Source of the DNA: Oscheius tipulae
Lineage: Eukaryota > Nematoda > Chromadorea > Rhabditida > Rhabditidae
Assembly (NCBI GenBank): GCA_037178975.1
Contig: JASJZH010000004.1
Location: 3,348,001 to 3,412,000, forward strand
Direction of reading: 5' to 3'
DNA length: 64,000 nt
The position numbers and the translations under genes are program-made. The stretch's first letter is position 1, and each line of letters opens with the position of its first letter. Below are positions 11,801 to 24,223 of the stretch, in pieces. Under the pieces are notes generated by a model. That model was not told where the DNA came from. It made no database searches and worked only from the letters and a program-made list of their open reading frames with translations.

Positions 11801-13733
11801 CAGAGAGACAAAATTTAGGCAAGATCTTTTCCGTGTTGCCGGTAAACTGGAGCTGTTGGACCGAATTCTGCCCAAGCTGAAAACTGGTGGTCATCGCGTG
11901 CTTATGTTCTTCCAAATGACTGCAATGATGACGATTGCCGAGGATTTCTTTAACTACAGAGGTAAACAATTCCTAATTTCTGCAATATTGTCAGTTTAGG
12001 CTGGAGATATCTCCGTCTCGATGGAAGTACCAAACCGGACGAGCGTGGTCAGCTTCTGGAAATGTACAACGCTCCGGACAGCGAGTACTTCCTCTTCATG
12101 CTGTCGACCAGAGCTGGAGGACTCGGTCTGAATCTTCAAACTGCCGATACCGTCATCATTTTCGATTCTGACTGGAATCCTCACCAGGTTCGGTTTTTTG
12201 TATCGTATTTACTAACCACCTTTTCCAGGATATGCAAGCTCAGGATCGTGCCCATCGAATCGGTCAGAAGAGAGAAGTCCGTGTGTTGCGTCTCATCACG
12301 GCCAATTCAGTGGAGGAGAAAATATTGGCAGCTGCTCGTTACAAGCTGAACGTCGACGAGAAAGTCATCCAAGCCGGAAAGTTCGATCAAAAGTCGACCG
12401 GTATCGAACGAAAGCAGATGCTCGAGCAGATCATTCGAGCCGAGGGTGAAGACGATGAAGACGACGATGTTCCTGACGACGAGACGATCAATCAGATGAT
12501 TGCCAGGAGTGAGGACGAGTTCAACATGTTCCAGTCTCTCGACATCGATCGTCGACGCGAAGAAGCTACGTCACTTCACCGACGGCCACGTCTAATGGAA
12601 GACTCGGAGATTCCACCGGATATCATCCAGAAATCTGATGAATTCGAACAGCTGGAGAGACAGCAAGCTGAGGGAGCTCCGCTAACTAGAGACGACAGTG
12701 GTGGACGCAGAAAGCGCAAGGAAGTCGATTATTCCCATGATTTGATGTCCGATGAGCAATTCCTCAAGCAAATTGATGACATCGAAGAGGAGGACGAGAG
12801 ACCCAGGAAGAAAAAGAAGAAGCGCAATGAAGATGAAGACGATGATCGAAAGCCGAAGGCCAGCGACGAATTGCAAAACCAGATGACGATAGTAGACTTC
12901 TTTCTTGCTAACCACTAGCCTTTCGTTTTCAGATATTTGATAGACTGACGACTTTCCAAAACACTGAAGGAGATGTCATTGCTGAGCCGTTCATGGAATT
13001 GCCGACACGAAAAGAGCTGCCCGACTACTACGAATACATCAAAAATCCTCTCGATTTCAACAAAATGAAGCGCAAGTTGGACAAACGACGCTATCCCTCG
13101 CTCCAGGAATTCGCCAAAGACGTTTTCCTGATTACCTCCAACTGTCAGGTTCCCTATTTCTTATGACTGGAAAAGAACTTTTTTTCAGACTTACAATGCC
13201 GACGATAGCGAGATCTTTGCCAGTTCAATTCTTCTCGAGACGGCCTTCTCGAAGTTGACTGGCCTGTCCAAAGAGGCCATCCAGGAGTACCAGGCCCGAC
13301 AGAATGAGCAGGCTGCTGCCGCCGCCGCTGCTTCGGAAGCTTCCACTTCCGCTATGAACGAGGTTTGTTTAATGTTCTTTTTGATCAGATTTCTTGTGAG
13401 AAAGTAGATTCAATGTTACAGGGACCTCCACAAACCTTTATGCAAAACCAACAATCATTTGGCCATCACAGCATGCATCCTGGCCCAAGTGGATGGCCTG
13501 GATTTTGAAACGGCAGGAATTTAGCTATTGAGCTCCTTTCCTTTTGTTCTGTCCCTATTTGCCTAACCTTTTGTGGCGTCGCTCGCGTACTAAAGCTATA
13601 TTTGTACCCTCTGTTAACAAAAAGTGGCAAAAAAAAAACCATCTAAATTTTTCAGGACAGCCAAAGCTCGGGCACTTCTCGGCGAAAAGTTCGTACACCA
13701 CGTCAACGCGATATGGACGAGGACTCTGATTGA
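8829..13733 (+). CDS. swsn-4: SWI/SNF chromatin-remodelling ATPase, BRG1/BRM type
   Basis: Catalytic ATPase of the BAF/SWI-SNF complex. Domains in order are a short N-terminus, then an HSA-type basic helix ([20 protein letters not shown], near 9825). A BRK domain follows ([20 protein letters not shown], near 10410). The SNF2 helicase has motif [13 protein letters not shown] (near 10840), motif II DEGH (11227), [20 protein letters not shown], motif [13 protein letters not shown] (12110) and motif [23 protein letters not shown] bromodomain (12940-13340) contains [13 protein letters not shown] and [10 protein letters not shown]. There are at least 12 short introns. The last coding exon has two candidates, one starting at 13422 and one at 13656, both in phase after AMNE. 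The second ends in the acidic MDEDSD and stops at 13733; the first stops at 13508. Confidence 0.96.
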
Positions 13734-13960
13734 GCTACCAGTCGCAAGACATGCATCTTCCACGATCTTGATCTAATTTCAGCTAACTATGTTTCAACTT
13801 CTTAAATACTACATTGTTCCCCCTGATCTATGTACCACCCCCAATGTGTATAATTGCAAGTCGATAAATATACCTGTGTTTTATCTGATTCTTCGTCTCG
13901 GTTTTGTAGCCATAATGGTATTTTACTTTCGGGCAAACTTTTTTCATCGAAAAGCATCAG

Positions 13961-14868
13961 ATGTCAGTACTTCGGTCGACGAAAGGTCTGGTCGCCCTAG
14001 TTACCGGAGGAGCCTCCGGACTGGGAAAGGGCACTGTTGATACCCTGGTAAAAGCCGGAGCTCGTGTCGCCATTCTCGATCTACCCAATTCAAGGGGAAG
14101 TGAACTGGCCAAGGAGTATGGAAAGAATGCTATTTTCACTCCCGCAAATGTATTTACTGTCTTCATTTTGTTACAAACAAATGGATCCTAGGTGACTTCG
14201 GAAGCCGACGTGAAAGCAGCATTCGACGAGGTCAAAAAGTCGTTTGGACAAGTGGACGCCGTTGTCAACTGTGCTGGAATCGCTTACGCCTTCAAGTTGT
14301 ACAGTGTGTCCAAGAAAAAGATGGTCGAAATGGACAAAATCCAGAAAACAATGGAGGTCAGATTAGTTTTTTTAAATAATAAAACTTTTCATTTTACAGG
14401 TAAATGTGCTAGGCACATTCAACGTCATCCGCCATGGAGTTGCCTTGATGTGCGAAAGAGAAAAGGACGAGTTCGGTCAGAGAGGAGTTTTCATCAGCAC
14501 AGCCTCAGTGGCTGCCTTCGACGGACAGACTGGCCAGTCTGCTTATTCGGCTTCGAAGGGAGCTATCGTCGGAATGACCCTCCCTCTTGCTCGTGATTTC
14601 GCCGACGACGGAATTCGATTCATGGCCATCGCACCTGGTCTTTTCGATACTCCTCTCCTTTCTGGACTGCCAGAAAAGGTAGTTCATTTGTCATTTCCTT
14701 GAAAATAGTTCTTTGCAGGTCAAAACATTTCTATCACAGCTGGTTCCAAACCCGTCCAGAATGGGAAGTCCCAACGAGTACGGAGCTCTCGTGCAACACA
14801 TCATCGAGAACCGATACCTGAACGGAGAAGTCATTCGACTCGACGGTGCTCTCCGTATGCCCCCGTAA
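13961..14868 (+). CDS. ard-1: 17beta-HSD10-type short-chain dehydrogenase
   Basis: NAD-dependent short-chain dehydrogenase of the HSD17B10 type (mitochondrial 3-hydroxyacyl-CoA / 2-methyl-3-hydroxybutyryl-CoA dehydrogenase; in other animals also a mitochondrial RNase P subunit). The Rossmann motif is [13 protein letters not shown], followed by an Asp-ended strand [34 protein letters not shown], then Ser in ISTASVAAF and the catalytic YSASKGA. It ends [14 protein letters not shown]. Length (about 260 aa) fits the family. Three short introns are visible. The start at 13961 (MSVLRSTKG) leaves almost no N-terminal extension, as in HSD10. AATAAA follows near 14934. The symbol is borrowed from the C. 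elegans orthologue by similarity. Confidence 0.92.
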
Positions 14869-14939
14869 TCTTTCCGCAAAATCCGGTCTAGGCTTTTTTT
14901 GCTTATTTGCGAATAAGAAAATGACAAAGATTTCAATAA

Positions 14940-15508
14940 AGATGGGTTAACTTTCTCGAAATGCCTCGGGATAAGAGGAGCAACAGGACCTCCAATGTAG
15001 CCAGAATAGTCTAATGGGCGCTGTATCGGGTAAAGGTGGAAGTAGATCGGTCGACGTACGAATGTTTAGGAGAAGGTACGCATAAGGTTCGCCATATTTT
15101 TTCCTCTTGCAGATCACAACAAGAAAGACCTTGTCGGGATTGGGAACGAGAATTATTGTTTACGTTTCAGAAGAAGAATGGGTAGATGGTATGCGGTCCA
15201 ACAGAATGAAAAGGGCAGGATCGAAGTTGGCTCGTTAAACTTCATTTTCCAACAGCTTTTTTTTAGAGAGGTAGTTTTAAAGAGGTAGTCTGTCTGTAGG
15301 TGGAGGCTAGAATGCTAGAAGACGTAGAAACTACCTGTGTATGAGGGACGTTAACAATTTAGTTGGATGACTCGACTCGGTTCGATTCCGGGTCAAACTC
15401 GAGTCGAAATTTTTGACTCGACGAAAAGCTGAAGTATAGTTAACAATTAACAACAGGAAAGAAAGCATTCCTTGTTGATCGGAACTGTTTATGTCTCTCT
15501 AGGCTGGA
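14940..15508. other. Intergenic region with CTCGA-type repeat
   Basis: About 570 bp between the HSD10 polyadenylation signal and the next minus-strand stop. No open frame of interest. It includes an A+G-rich stretch and, near 15365-15425, a patch built from GACTCGA/TCGAGTC units, listed separately. Confidence 0.4.
15365..15425. repeat. GACTCGA-type short repeat patch (copy 1)
   Basis: Dense ACTCGA / TCGAGTC units, some complementary to one another (CTCGAGTCGA is nearly self-complementary). The core contains GGTTCGATTCC, which matches a tRNA B-box/T-loop, but no complete tRNA cloverleaf surrounds it. A related patch occurs near 24549-24635 inside a nuclear-receptor intron, so this looks like a dispersed genomic repeat. 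Confidence 0.55.
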
Positions 15509-16300
15509 TCACTTCTTCGCGATGTCCTCATCTTTCTTCTGTTCCTTCTTTTCTCCCTCCTTTTCCGTCAAATTGTTCTTCTTCTGTTCATTGTCGGGAC
15601 TCAAAGCCGTCTTAATTTCTATCTCGACTTCGGTCTTCTCACTTCGCTGAGTTGTCTCAGTTGTCGTCTCCGCCTCCTTTCTGCTCGGTTTGGCCTCAGT
15701 CTTCTCACTGGATTGAGTCGCCTGACTCTTCTCGTCATACTCCTCGATGGCTATCAGCGGGAGCTTGCTCAGTTCCTTGATTCCATGTACCTCGGCTGCT
15801 CCTCCCTCCGTCTTGTACTCTTCTGGCAGCTCGCGTCCGGATGCCTTGTAGATCGCTTCGATGATCTTGTTGTGTTTCATTTGAGGGTCGAGTCGCGAAC
15901 TACAGACAGACGGCGGCTGTACTTTGTGTACCGTCTCTCCTCTCAGATCGTCGATATCCACTGCAGTGGACGGCTCCTCGTCCGACTTCTGGGCATCCTT
16001 GCTCAAATCCTGTCTGGTCTGCGTCTCTCTTGGGATCCATCGCGCCGGCGGATGACTCTTTGCTGACTCTGAACTTTAACTTAGACTGAAAAGAGGACAA
16101 GACCCACTGGACACACCACTACGATTTCTGTTTTCGAAGTAGCAGGCGACAGCCAGAGCCGCGATGAGGATGGTAGCAGCCGAACTGGCGATTCCTAAAG
16201 CCAAAGGAGACATGTAGCCGAACAGGAGATGTTCTCGGCTCGTCTTGAAGGCCAGGACGGCGGTAGCCGAGAGCAGCAGAAATAGAAGCAACTGGGTCAT
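15509..16300 (-). CDS. Single-pass membrane protein with charged tail, uncharacterised
   Basis: I do not recognise this gene. The first exon encodes a cleavable-looking signal peptide (MTQLLLFLLLSATAVLAF), a short loop, and a membrane segment (LGIASSAATILIAALAVACY) followed by FENRNR. A ~51-nt intron joined at an aaagttcag acceptor keeps the frame into a long hydrophilic tail. The tail begins KSAKSHPPARWIPRETQTRQ and ends in Lys/Glu/Thr-rich sequence (KEGEKKEQKKDEDIAKK). This predicts a type I topology with an approximately 190-residue cytoplasmic tail, low in complexity. The start at 16300 was chosen because it opens the signal peptide; an upstream in-frame start near 16396 would bury it. 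Confidence 0.6.
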
Positions 16301-16540
16301 GGAAGAATTTGATACAACTGACTTTCCATTAGAAGTAGACGATTGGCTGACATGTCTTGTCCTGTCAAGTTCAGCCCACAGGAAACTGGATAACAACTTT
16401 GTTTCAGTATCTACTCATCAAACGCAGTAAGTTTGAAAACTAAAACACATAGTGGTTGGATCGCTTGAGTCAGTCATTTACACAAACCGTCTGCAGTCGG
16501 AGCTTTGCGGATATTCGTACACAGGGTTCTCCAGTCCAAA

Positions 16541-17080
16541 ATGGACGAATTCCTCGAGATATTCCAACTTCTCGATTCAAATCCAATTGAGTCTGCTGTA
16601 GAAACAACCAGCAGTCCTAATGTTACTGTTCCAATCGATGCCATTACCGTAAGTCTCTCGAACACAGTCTGATAACGTGAAATATGTGAGAGTCCCAATA
16701 GCAACATTCACCGTTTACTCTGTTCTTTTTTCTCGATTTGTCGACGCAGAAAGACTCACGTTAGACGAGTTGAACTCTGTGGGACAGTCTTACAGTAATG
16801 GTCTTTTCAGTATGCTCAACTGCGTACTTCCGAGAAGATTCCACATTCCCTATGTCTGTGCGGAGCAGAAAGTTTGTTGCCATATCTTCCGCAATCCAAG
16901 AATCATACAGGAAACTGTTCGAGAAGCAACGCAGTCAAATCACCCGACCAATGGATCAGAAGCTCTTGCCAAATTCTCAGTAAAACGTGTTCGTCTGGTA
17001 AATGTACAAAGACCTTGTCTACCAAAGTTTCAGAAAAAGTAGCACAGCTTTCTATCGAAGAAAATGAAAAAGAGACGTTG
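16541..17080 (+). CDS. Uncharacterised multi-exon gene (model tentative)
   Basis: Exon 1 is clear: MDEFLEIFQLLDSNPIESAV onward to DAIT, followed by a consensus gtaagt donor. Downstream, a frame encoding YFREDSTFPMSVRSRKFVAI and SAIQESYRKLFEKQRSQITR looks like a real helical protein and ends after LPNSQ at another gtaaaa donor. A small exon near 16700 and an intron spanning 16775-16810 are needed to connect them, and these joints are guesses. A final exon after gtttcag would stop near 17077, with AATAAA at about 17093. No known domain was recognised. A competing open frame (about 16823-17251) overlaps the start of the next gene. Confidence 0.4.
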
Positions 17081-17219
17081 ATTCGTTTCTCCAATAAATG
17101 TTGTTTTCCAACCGAGCGTACCTGGTTCGATTCATACTCCGCCCTCCGATCGATGGCAGGAAGAGACTGTCTCCATAGAAACCGCGCCGTTCATTATCCG
17201 ACTGTTACTGCCAGTCGTA

Positions 17220-17918
17220 ATGGCCAATCATCAGCCAGACCAACAAAATGACGTGAGTTTCCGAGCTTTCTCAGCAAGTGGCTTCAAGGCAGACCCTCCG
17301 GATCCGTTCATGCGTCCAGCTTATATCGTCTTCATCCAAGGAGACCCGGATAAGCCGCACCTGATCGCTGCAGTCACTCCCAACTATCCGGGTCTCTTCC
17401 CCGAACAAGAAGAGAGATCTGAGGACGAAGCCATAGAACAAAATGCTTCCAATCCACAGCCACAATATCATCTTTCTCTTCCTCATCCTCCTCAGATACC
17501 GCTCCCTACTCCGGCACAGATAGCTCCACCGAGTGTTCAGGAATACTACGAGCTCATCAACTTCAAATCTCCCAATGTAAACAGCTCTTGTTGACTGAAT
17601 GAGACAGAATTCAGGCCCCAACGGACAACAATCCGTTCTGCACAACAAATCGCAATGAACTACTCCAACTTCTTGAGATGGCTGGAGTGGCAAGCAGATT
17701 ACACAGAGAAGAGACGGTTGACCTTTGGGCTCTTGTAAGTTTACAAAGGTGTGAATGTTACGTATATCTTTTAGGATAAGCTACGCAGCCTACGACATGG
17801 TCAGAACGGTCGAGTCAATATCCACTCTCGTCACGCACAACACCAGGCCCAAGGATATTTCAACACTCTGACCAATGCTCTCGATCAGCAGCGTCGTCGC
17901 GCCGCTGGACATGAATGA
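17220..17918 (+). CDS. Uncharacterised Pro/Gln-rich protein
   Basis: ATG at 17220 opens MANHQPDQQNDVSF, then FMRPAYIVFIQGDPDKPHL. A Pro-rich middle (LPHPPQIPLPTPAQIAPP) and, after a short intron, a helical part follow. The helical part reads NRNELLQLLEMAGVASRLHR, and a second intron leads to a His/Gln/Arg-rich end (HSRHAQHQAQGYFN to RRRAAGHE). No signal peptide or membrane segment. About 205 aa when spliced. I do not recognise the family. It converges with the next minus-strand gene, with 178 bp between the stops. Confidence 0.55.
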
Positions 17919-18096
17919 AAAATTCAGCCCCGTCTTGGAGAACACATGTAGAAAATAGATTGTGCTATAGGCGAAAACACCTTTCAAAACTAATTCTGAT
18001 AACATTGTGAAGGGACAAAAGAGTGGGTACTTGAGGGATACTAGTTACAAAGTATAAACAAGTCAAAAGCCTAGGAAGTCTTAGAGAAACAAAAAT

Positions 18097-19126
18097 TCAC
18101 ATGCAACAAGAACAACAAGGTCCGGAGACACATTTATTGCGAGATCTGGTCTTGCCACCCATGAAGACGCTCCTCGGAGCAGAGCCTCCCTTGCCATCAA
18201 TGAAGGCGACCGAGGTGACTTCTCTTCCGCCTCCTCCAGCAGCCGGTTTGATCGTTCCTCCAGGACTGGTAGTGGTTCCAGAGGTTCCTTTGTACATGAA
18301 GACACTCTTATTGGCCTGGTAGCCCTGGGCAAAGGACTGCGAGATGAATTCCTGTGGGCTGAAGGTGTTGGCTTTGGCTTCTTCCATCTCCTTGCGGATC
18401 TGTTCCTGAGTCTTGCCAGTGACAGCAGCAACTACAGCCACATTGTTCTTCTTGATGTCAACAGCAGCATGACGACCACCCTTCTTAGCAATGAGCACGA
18501 TTGTAGTCGCCCTGGACCAGAGTTCCGATCTGTTCAGCTCCTCAAGTCTGTCCAACAGAAACCGTGAATCTTGTTGTAGATTACTTCAGCCAGAAGCGTT
18601 TCAGGAGCCTGAGGTCCATCCTTGGTGACAGGAAGGACCGGAGCATTGTCTCCAGAGCCGACAGTCTGTCCCTTGGTCTGGACAAACAGCATCTCTTCAT
18701 CCACAGTAGTCATAGGCATTGAAGGTCCTTTGTCATCGGACTTCGGTCCACCGGGAAGAAGACATGTTCTCCCTTGGCATTTTGGACGAGAGTACCACGA
18801 GTGGAATGGGCAAACTTGGGCTCTCCTTTGATCTCGTCTTCCGGAACAAACTGAAGATACTCCTGAGATCCTTTGACGAGGGTTCCACGGAACTTCTTCG
18901 GTTCCGTGGAATTCGGTTCCTTCTTGTCCAAGGAGACTCTAGGAGTAGCATTCGGATTGTCAGCCGTGTCGATAGCCACGGTAATGGCAACACCAGCAAG
19001 TCCGATGGCACAGATCTTGGCCGGAGTGTAGGCTCCCTCGATAACCTGGTCACCTTCCTCTTTCGAATCTTCGGCATGACGGAGTGCACCCAGCTTCTGT
19101 AGATTCCTGTTGTCGTTCTTCAACAT
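18097..19126 (-). CDS. Uncharacterised protein with Cys-rich C-terminus
   Basis: Unrecognised, but clearly coding. Start MLKNDNRNLQKLGALRHAED, then a hydrophobic stretch KICAIGLAGVAITVAI (about residues 38-55), perhaps a membrane anchor. Two related units follow, RGTLVKGSQEYLQFVPEDE and RGTLVQNAKGEHVFFPVD, an apparent internal duplication. The frame appears broken twice, but both breaks resolve as short introns. One is about 47 nt (donor near 18750, acceptor gatgaag), giving VDRKMLFVQTKGQ. The other is about 44 nt (gaa|gtaatc to cttgag|GAG), giving LAEELNRSELW. The tail is Gly-rich (TTTSPGGTIKPAAGGGG) and ends in a cluster of five Cys (CVSGPCCSCCM), a possible palmitoylation or metal site. 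Confidence 0.65.
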
Positions 19127-19539
19127 TTGGAAAAAGTAAGTAAAGTTTGGAAAGCGTCTCCGCAAAACCATATGCTGACTCTAAAGAACAACAGTTCAGT
19201 GGAGCAGAGTTGGATAGAGAACTGTGGGTCAAATGTAGTAGCTCCTATGCTAATCATCTACTATGTAGCAGTGATGTTAGCTTTTTAAATGCAGGTGTAG
19301 GAGAAGAATGAATAATAAAAGACGATTTATTTTAGTTCCTTTGGAAATGGTCGTTATTCTCGTACGCAATTGCGGAAAAAGTTTGGGCGGGAGAATTGTT
19401 CCCGGAAACGGGCTAGCATAAAAGATGTCGTATTCTTTTTTGTCATGTTCTTCGATTTGTCCATACCTCTTTTCCCCGTTCAGTGAAAAAAAAAACATTT
19501 TTTTCACATTTTTAAAAGTTTTTCTTTTCAGTCGGAGCG

Positions 19540-21772
<2,233 letters not shown>

Positions 21773-24223
21773 CACATCTGTATCACCCTGTTTTATTCTA
21801 GATAGCGCATCACACTTGTGTTCATTTTCGTAACAACCTATGTTTTAAAATTGAATATTGTGGCATACATTACTTGGCTTTTTTTCGGTAAACTAGTGAT
21901 CGATAGAAATCTTTCGATAGTTGTTCAGAATGTAAACAATTATATTTGCGCAGCAGCTGTCCTCGGTAATCGAGAGTACAAGACGTGTGCGCCAATTTCC
22001 ATACAAATAGTCAAAGAACGTGGATTATCCTAATGCGTGAAATGAGGCCCCTTCAAGCTGATTTCGAAAAACATCGTGTAGGTTGAGTAGATCCCGGAGG
22101 AGACAACGAATTTGGTCGGTAGAGACGCTTTACACGTCAAAAACCATAAAATATGGAGAACTAGAGTCTCGTGAAAGATCGAATGAAAACACGGAGCGTT
22201 ACTGTCACGAGGCCTGGGTGTTTCCCGACTGGCGAGACGTCCCGAAACTCAATGCAAACTGATTGATGTCACCCGTCTCCAGCCTTTTCCTATTTTTTTC
22301 TCTCTTACATTCTTTTTAGCTATGTCTTTCCAAACTTCCTACTATTAGAAAGAGTCTCTAGAGCGAAGCCAGAATCGGAGGGTCTGGCCTGGCAGTATTC
22401 AACACGTCCTCTGCGTCTCTCTCGTCCTTGTCCCACCTGTGTCTTCTCGTCTCTCCCCTGCCAGTCAGCCCCGTGTTCCTATTTTGCACTTGATGGCCAT
22501 TCATTGCCGCCCTCCAAAAATGTCTCCAGTCAGTGTTATTCACTTTCTCCTGTCACCTGCTCTGGTTTTCCTACTCGTATTATCGCAATCAAGACAGACG
22601 TCCTTATCGGACGCCGCCACTTTGTTACGGTTTCCCCTTCGATTTTACTCTCTCGTGAAAGAGTCGAGTGACCAAAGAGCCTCCTCCTTGTTTATCCGTG
22701 TTCAGATTAGACGAGACCTGTCCTTAATTCCAAAACAGTCGCAGATTATAGCACATGGGGGTATCCCTCAATCTTCATAAAACAGATCATCAGTCAAAAA
22801 GCGTCGTCTCTTTCTGGCTGTTTTGCTCCCCTCCCTTTAAATTATTCCCCCTCCCATGTTTACTCTCCCTTCTTCTAGACATTTCATACTTTTCTCATTC
22901 TCGTCATCAAGCAAAAGTTCACCAGACGAGATTAAAAACAATCTGAAACCTTTTGACAAATCGAGACATGGTTTGAGGCAGACACCCTAACGACCCAATG
23001 CAAACACGACTAGGGGGCTAGGGGCAAAGGAAGAGAGGCAAAGCAGCCACGTGACCGAAGCCAAAACAAGAGGAGGAGAAGATAAATAGGAAAAACAATT
23101 AAGAAGGGGTACGGTAGGTAATCAGGGTCAATTAAGCGTCTCTTCTTATCTCTTTTGAAAAACATCTGTCCCTTCTCATTATCATATCTAAAATGTCTCT
23201 CGATATTCCGAGGTGTCCTTCTTGTTGTCGTGGTCCGTCTCTCCCGCTTGAATTGCTCCGACGGGGCACCCTTCTTTCGAAAAACAGCCCAGAAGATTTT
23301 GTCCCCATATGGCAACGGATTTATTATTGTTTATTTTACTGGTTTTTGACGTCTAACTAAGTACCCGACACTCCAAACAACTCTCTATCTACTTGTTCCG
23401 ATTGTTTGCCGCTCTATCTCTATTAATAGCTCGATTCCATATTTCATAGAGTAATAAGACAGGGAGTGAGAGTACAACTTGGCGGGCAAACAGTTCCGAC
23501 GGATTCCTTTTGTCGTGTTCGAGAGATACCCGCTTTGCACACAAAAGCCTAAAAGAGCTCGTGTACTTCCTTCTGTTTGTCACTCCTCTTTTCACAAAAG
23601 ACATCCCATCAGCTAACACCCCCAATTGGTCTTTTGACCCATTTTGACTGACCAGATACTGTTATCGGAAGTGACAGAATCGACTGCAGTCAGCTGTGCA
23701 AATGAGCATTTTGAAAAATCTCTTGACTACCAATTCGATAGGTCATCTTCCTTTTGGTCCAACGTATCGTGTGAAATCGATCGATCTGTTCAATCACGGT
23801 TCCTGCCATCCAGTCCTCCCTATCCGAAAATTCCTTTGACCTTCCTTCAAACGGCTGTTTTATTCCTAAACGAGATTTTTACACCCTACGCCCTGCCAAC
23901 TTGTCGGGTACTTTCGACTTTCCTTCCCAGACTGCCGATCTCTGATTTACCTCTAGACGGTATGAGTCACGACGGTGGGAAAAAAAGTACGTGTACCCTT
24001 CCCATAATTCGAATCTGTTATTCACATTTATTCATTCGCCCTCATCCCGTTTTCTCAATTTATCTTCTGAAAGTATGTTGGACAGAGGGCCTTTAGACAC
24101 TCCACAGCGTATTCTGTTCTTTTCGACTTTCTTCCCTTTCGATTAGTTCCTGGTTCGGATTACCCTTTTCACACTCATTTCCTTTCTCGGAGAATGTCAC
24201 ATCTTCTGATTTTCTGATTCCAG
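21773..24223. other. 2.4 kb intergenic region upstream of nuclear receptor
   Basis: The longest gene-free span apart from the transposon. It is pyrimidine-rich on the plus strand (many TCTC and CCTT tracts). Open frames of 60-150 codons occur on both strands (such as 22439-22780, 23010-23315 minus, 23644-24096 plus), but they are low complexity and lack splice structure or motifs. Probably an extended promoter/enhancer for the receptor gene. No RNA gene was identified. Confidence 0.4.

Noticed and set aside
15365-15425. Possible tRNA gene
   Set aside because: A T-arm-like stem-loop is present, but no acceptor stem, D-arm or anticodon arm could be fitted.
17251-17275. Perfect-looking 22-nt intron (gtgagt...ctcag) in the Pro/Gln-rich gene
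   Set aside because: Too short to splice, and removing it destroys the good downstream frame; the open frame through it continues normally.
18700-18760. Apparent frameshift in the Cys-tail gene
   Set aside because: A 47-nt GT-AG intron with matching phase restores the frame, so a pseudogene call is not warranted.
23010-23315. 101-codon minus-strand frame with a hydrophobic segment
   Set aside because: Low-complexity basic sequence in a long intergenic region, with no splice structure, polyadenylation signal or motif.
22000-24200. Horizontal transfer or prophage-like island
   Set aside because: Every recognisable gene around it is a normal animal gene with short introns; no bacterial-type coding block, phage gene or CRISPR repeat was seen anywhere in the window.
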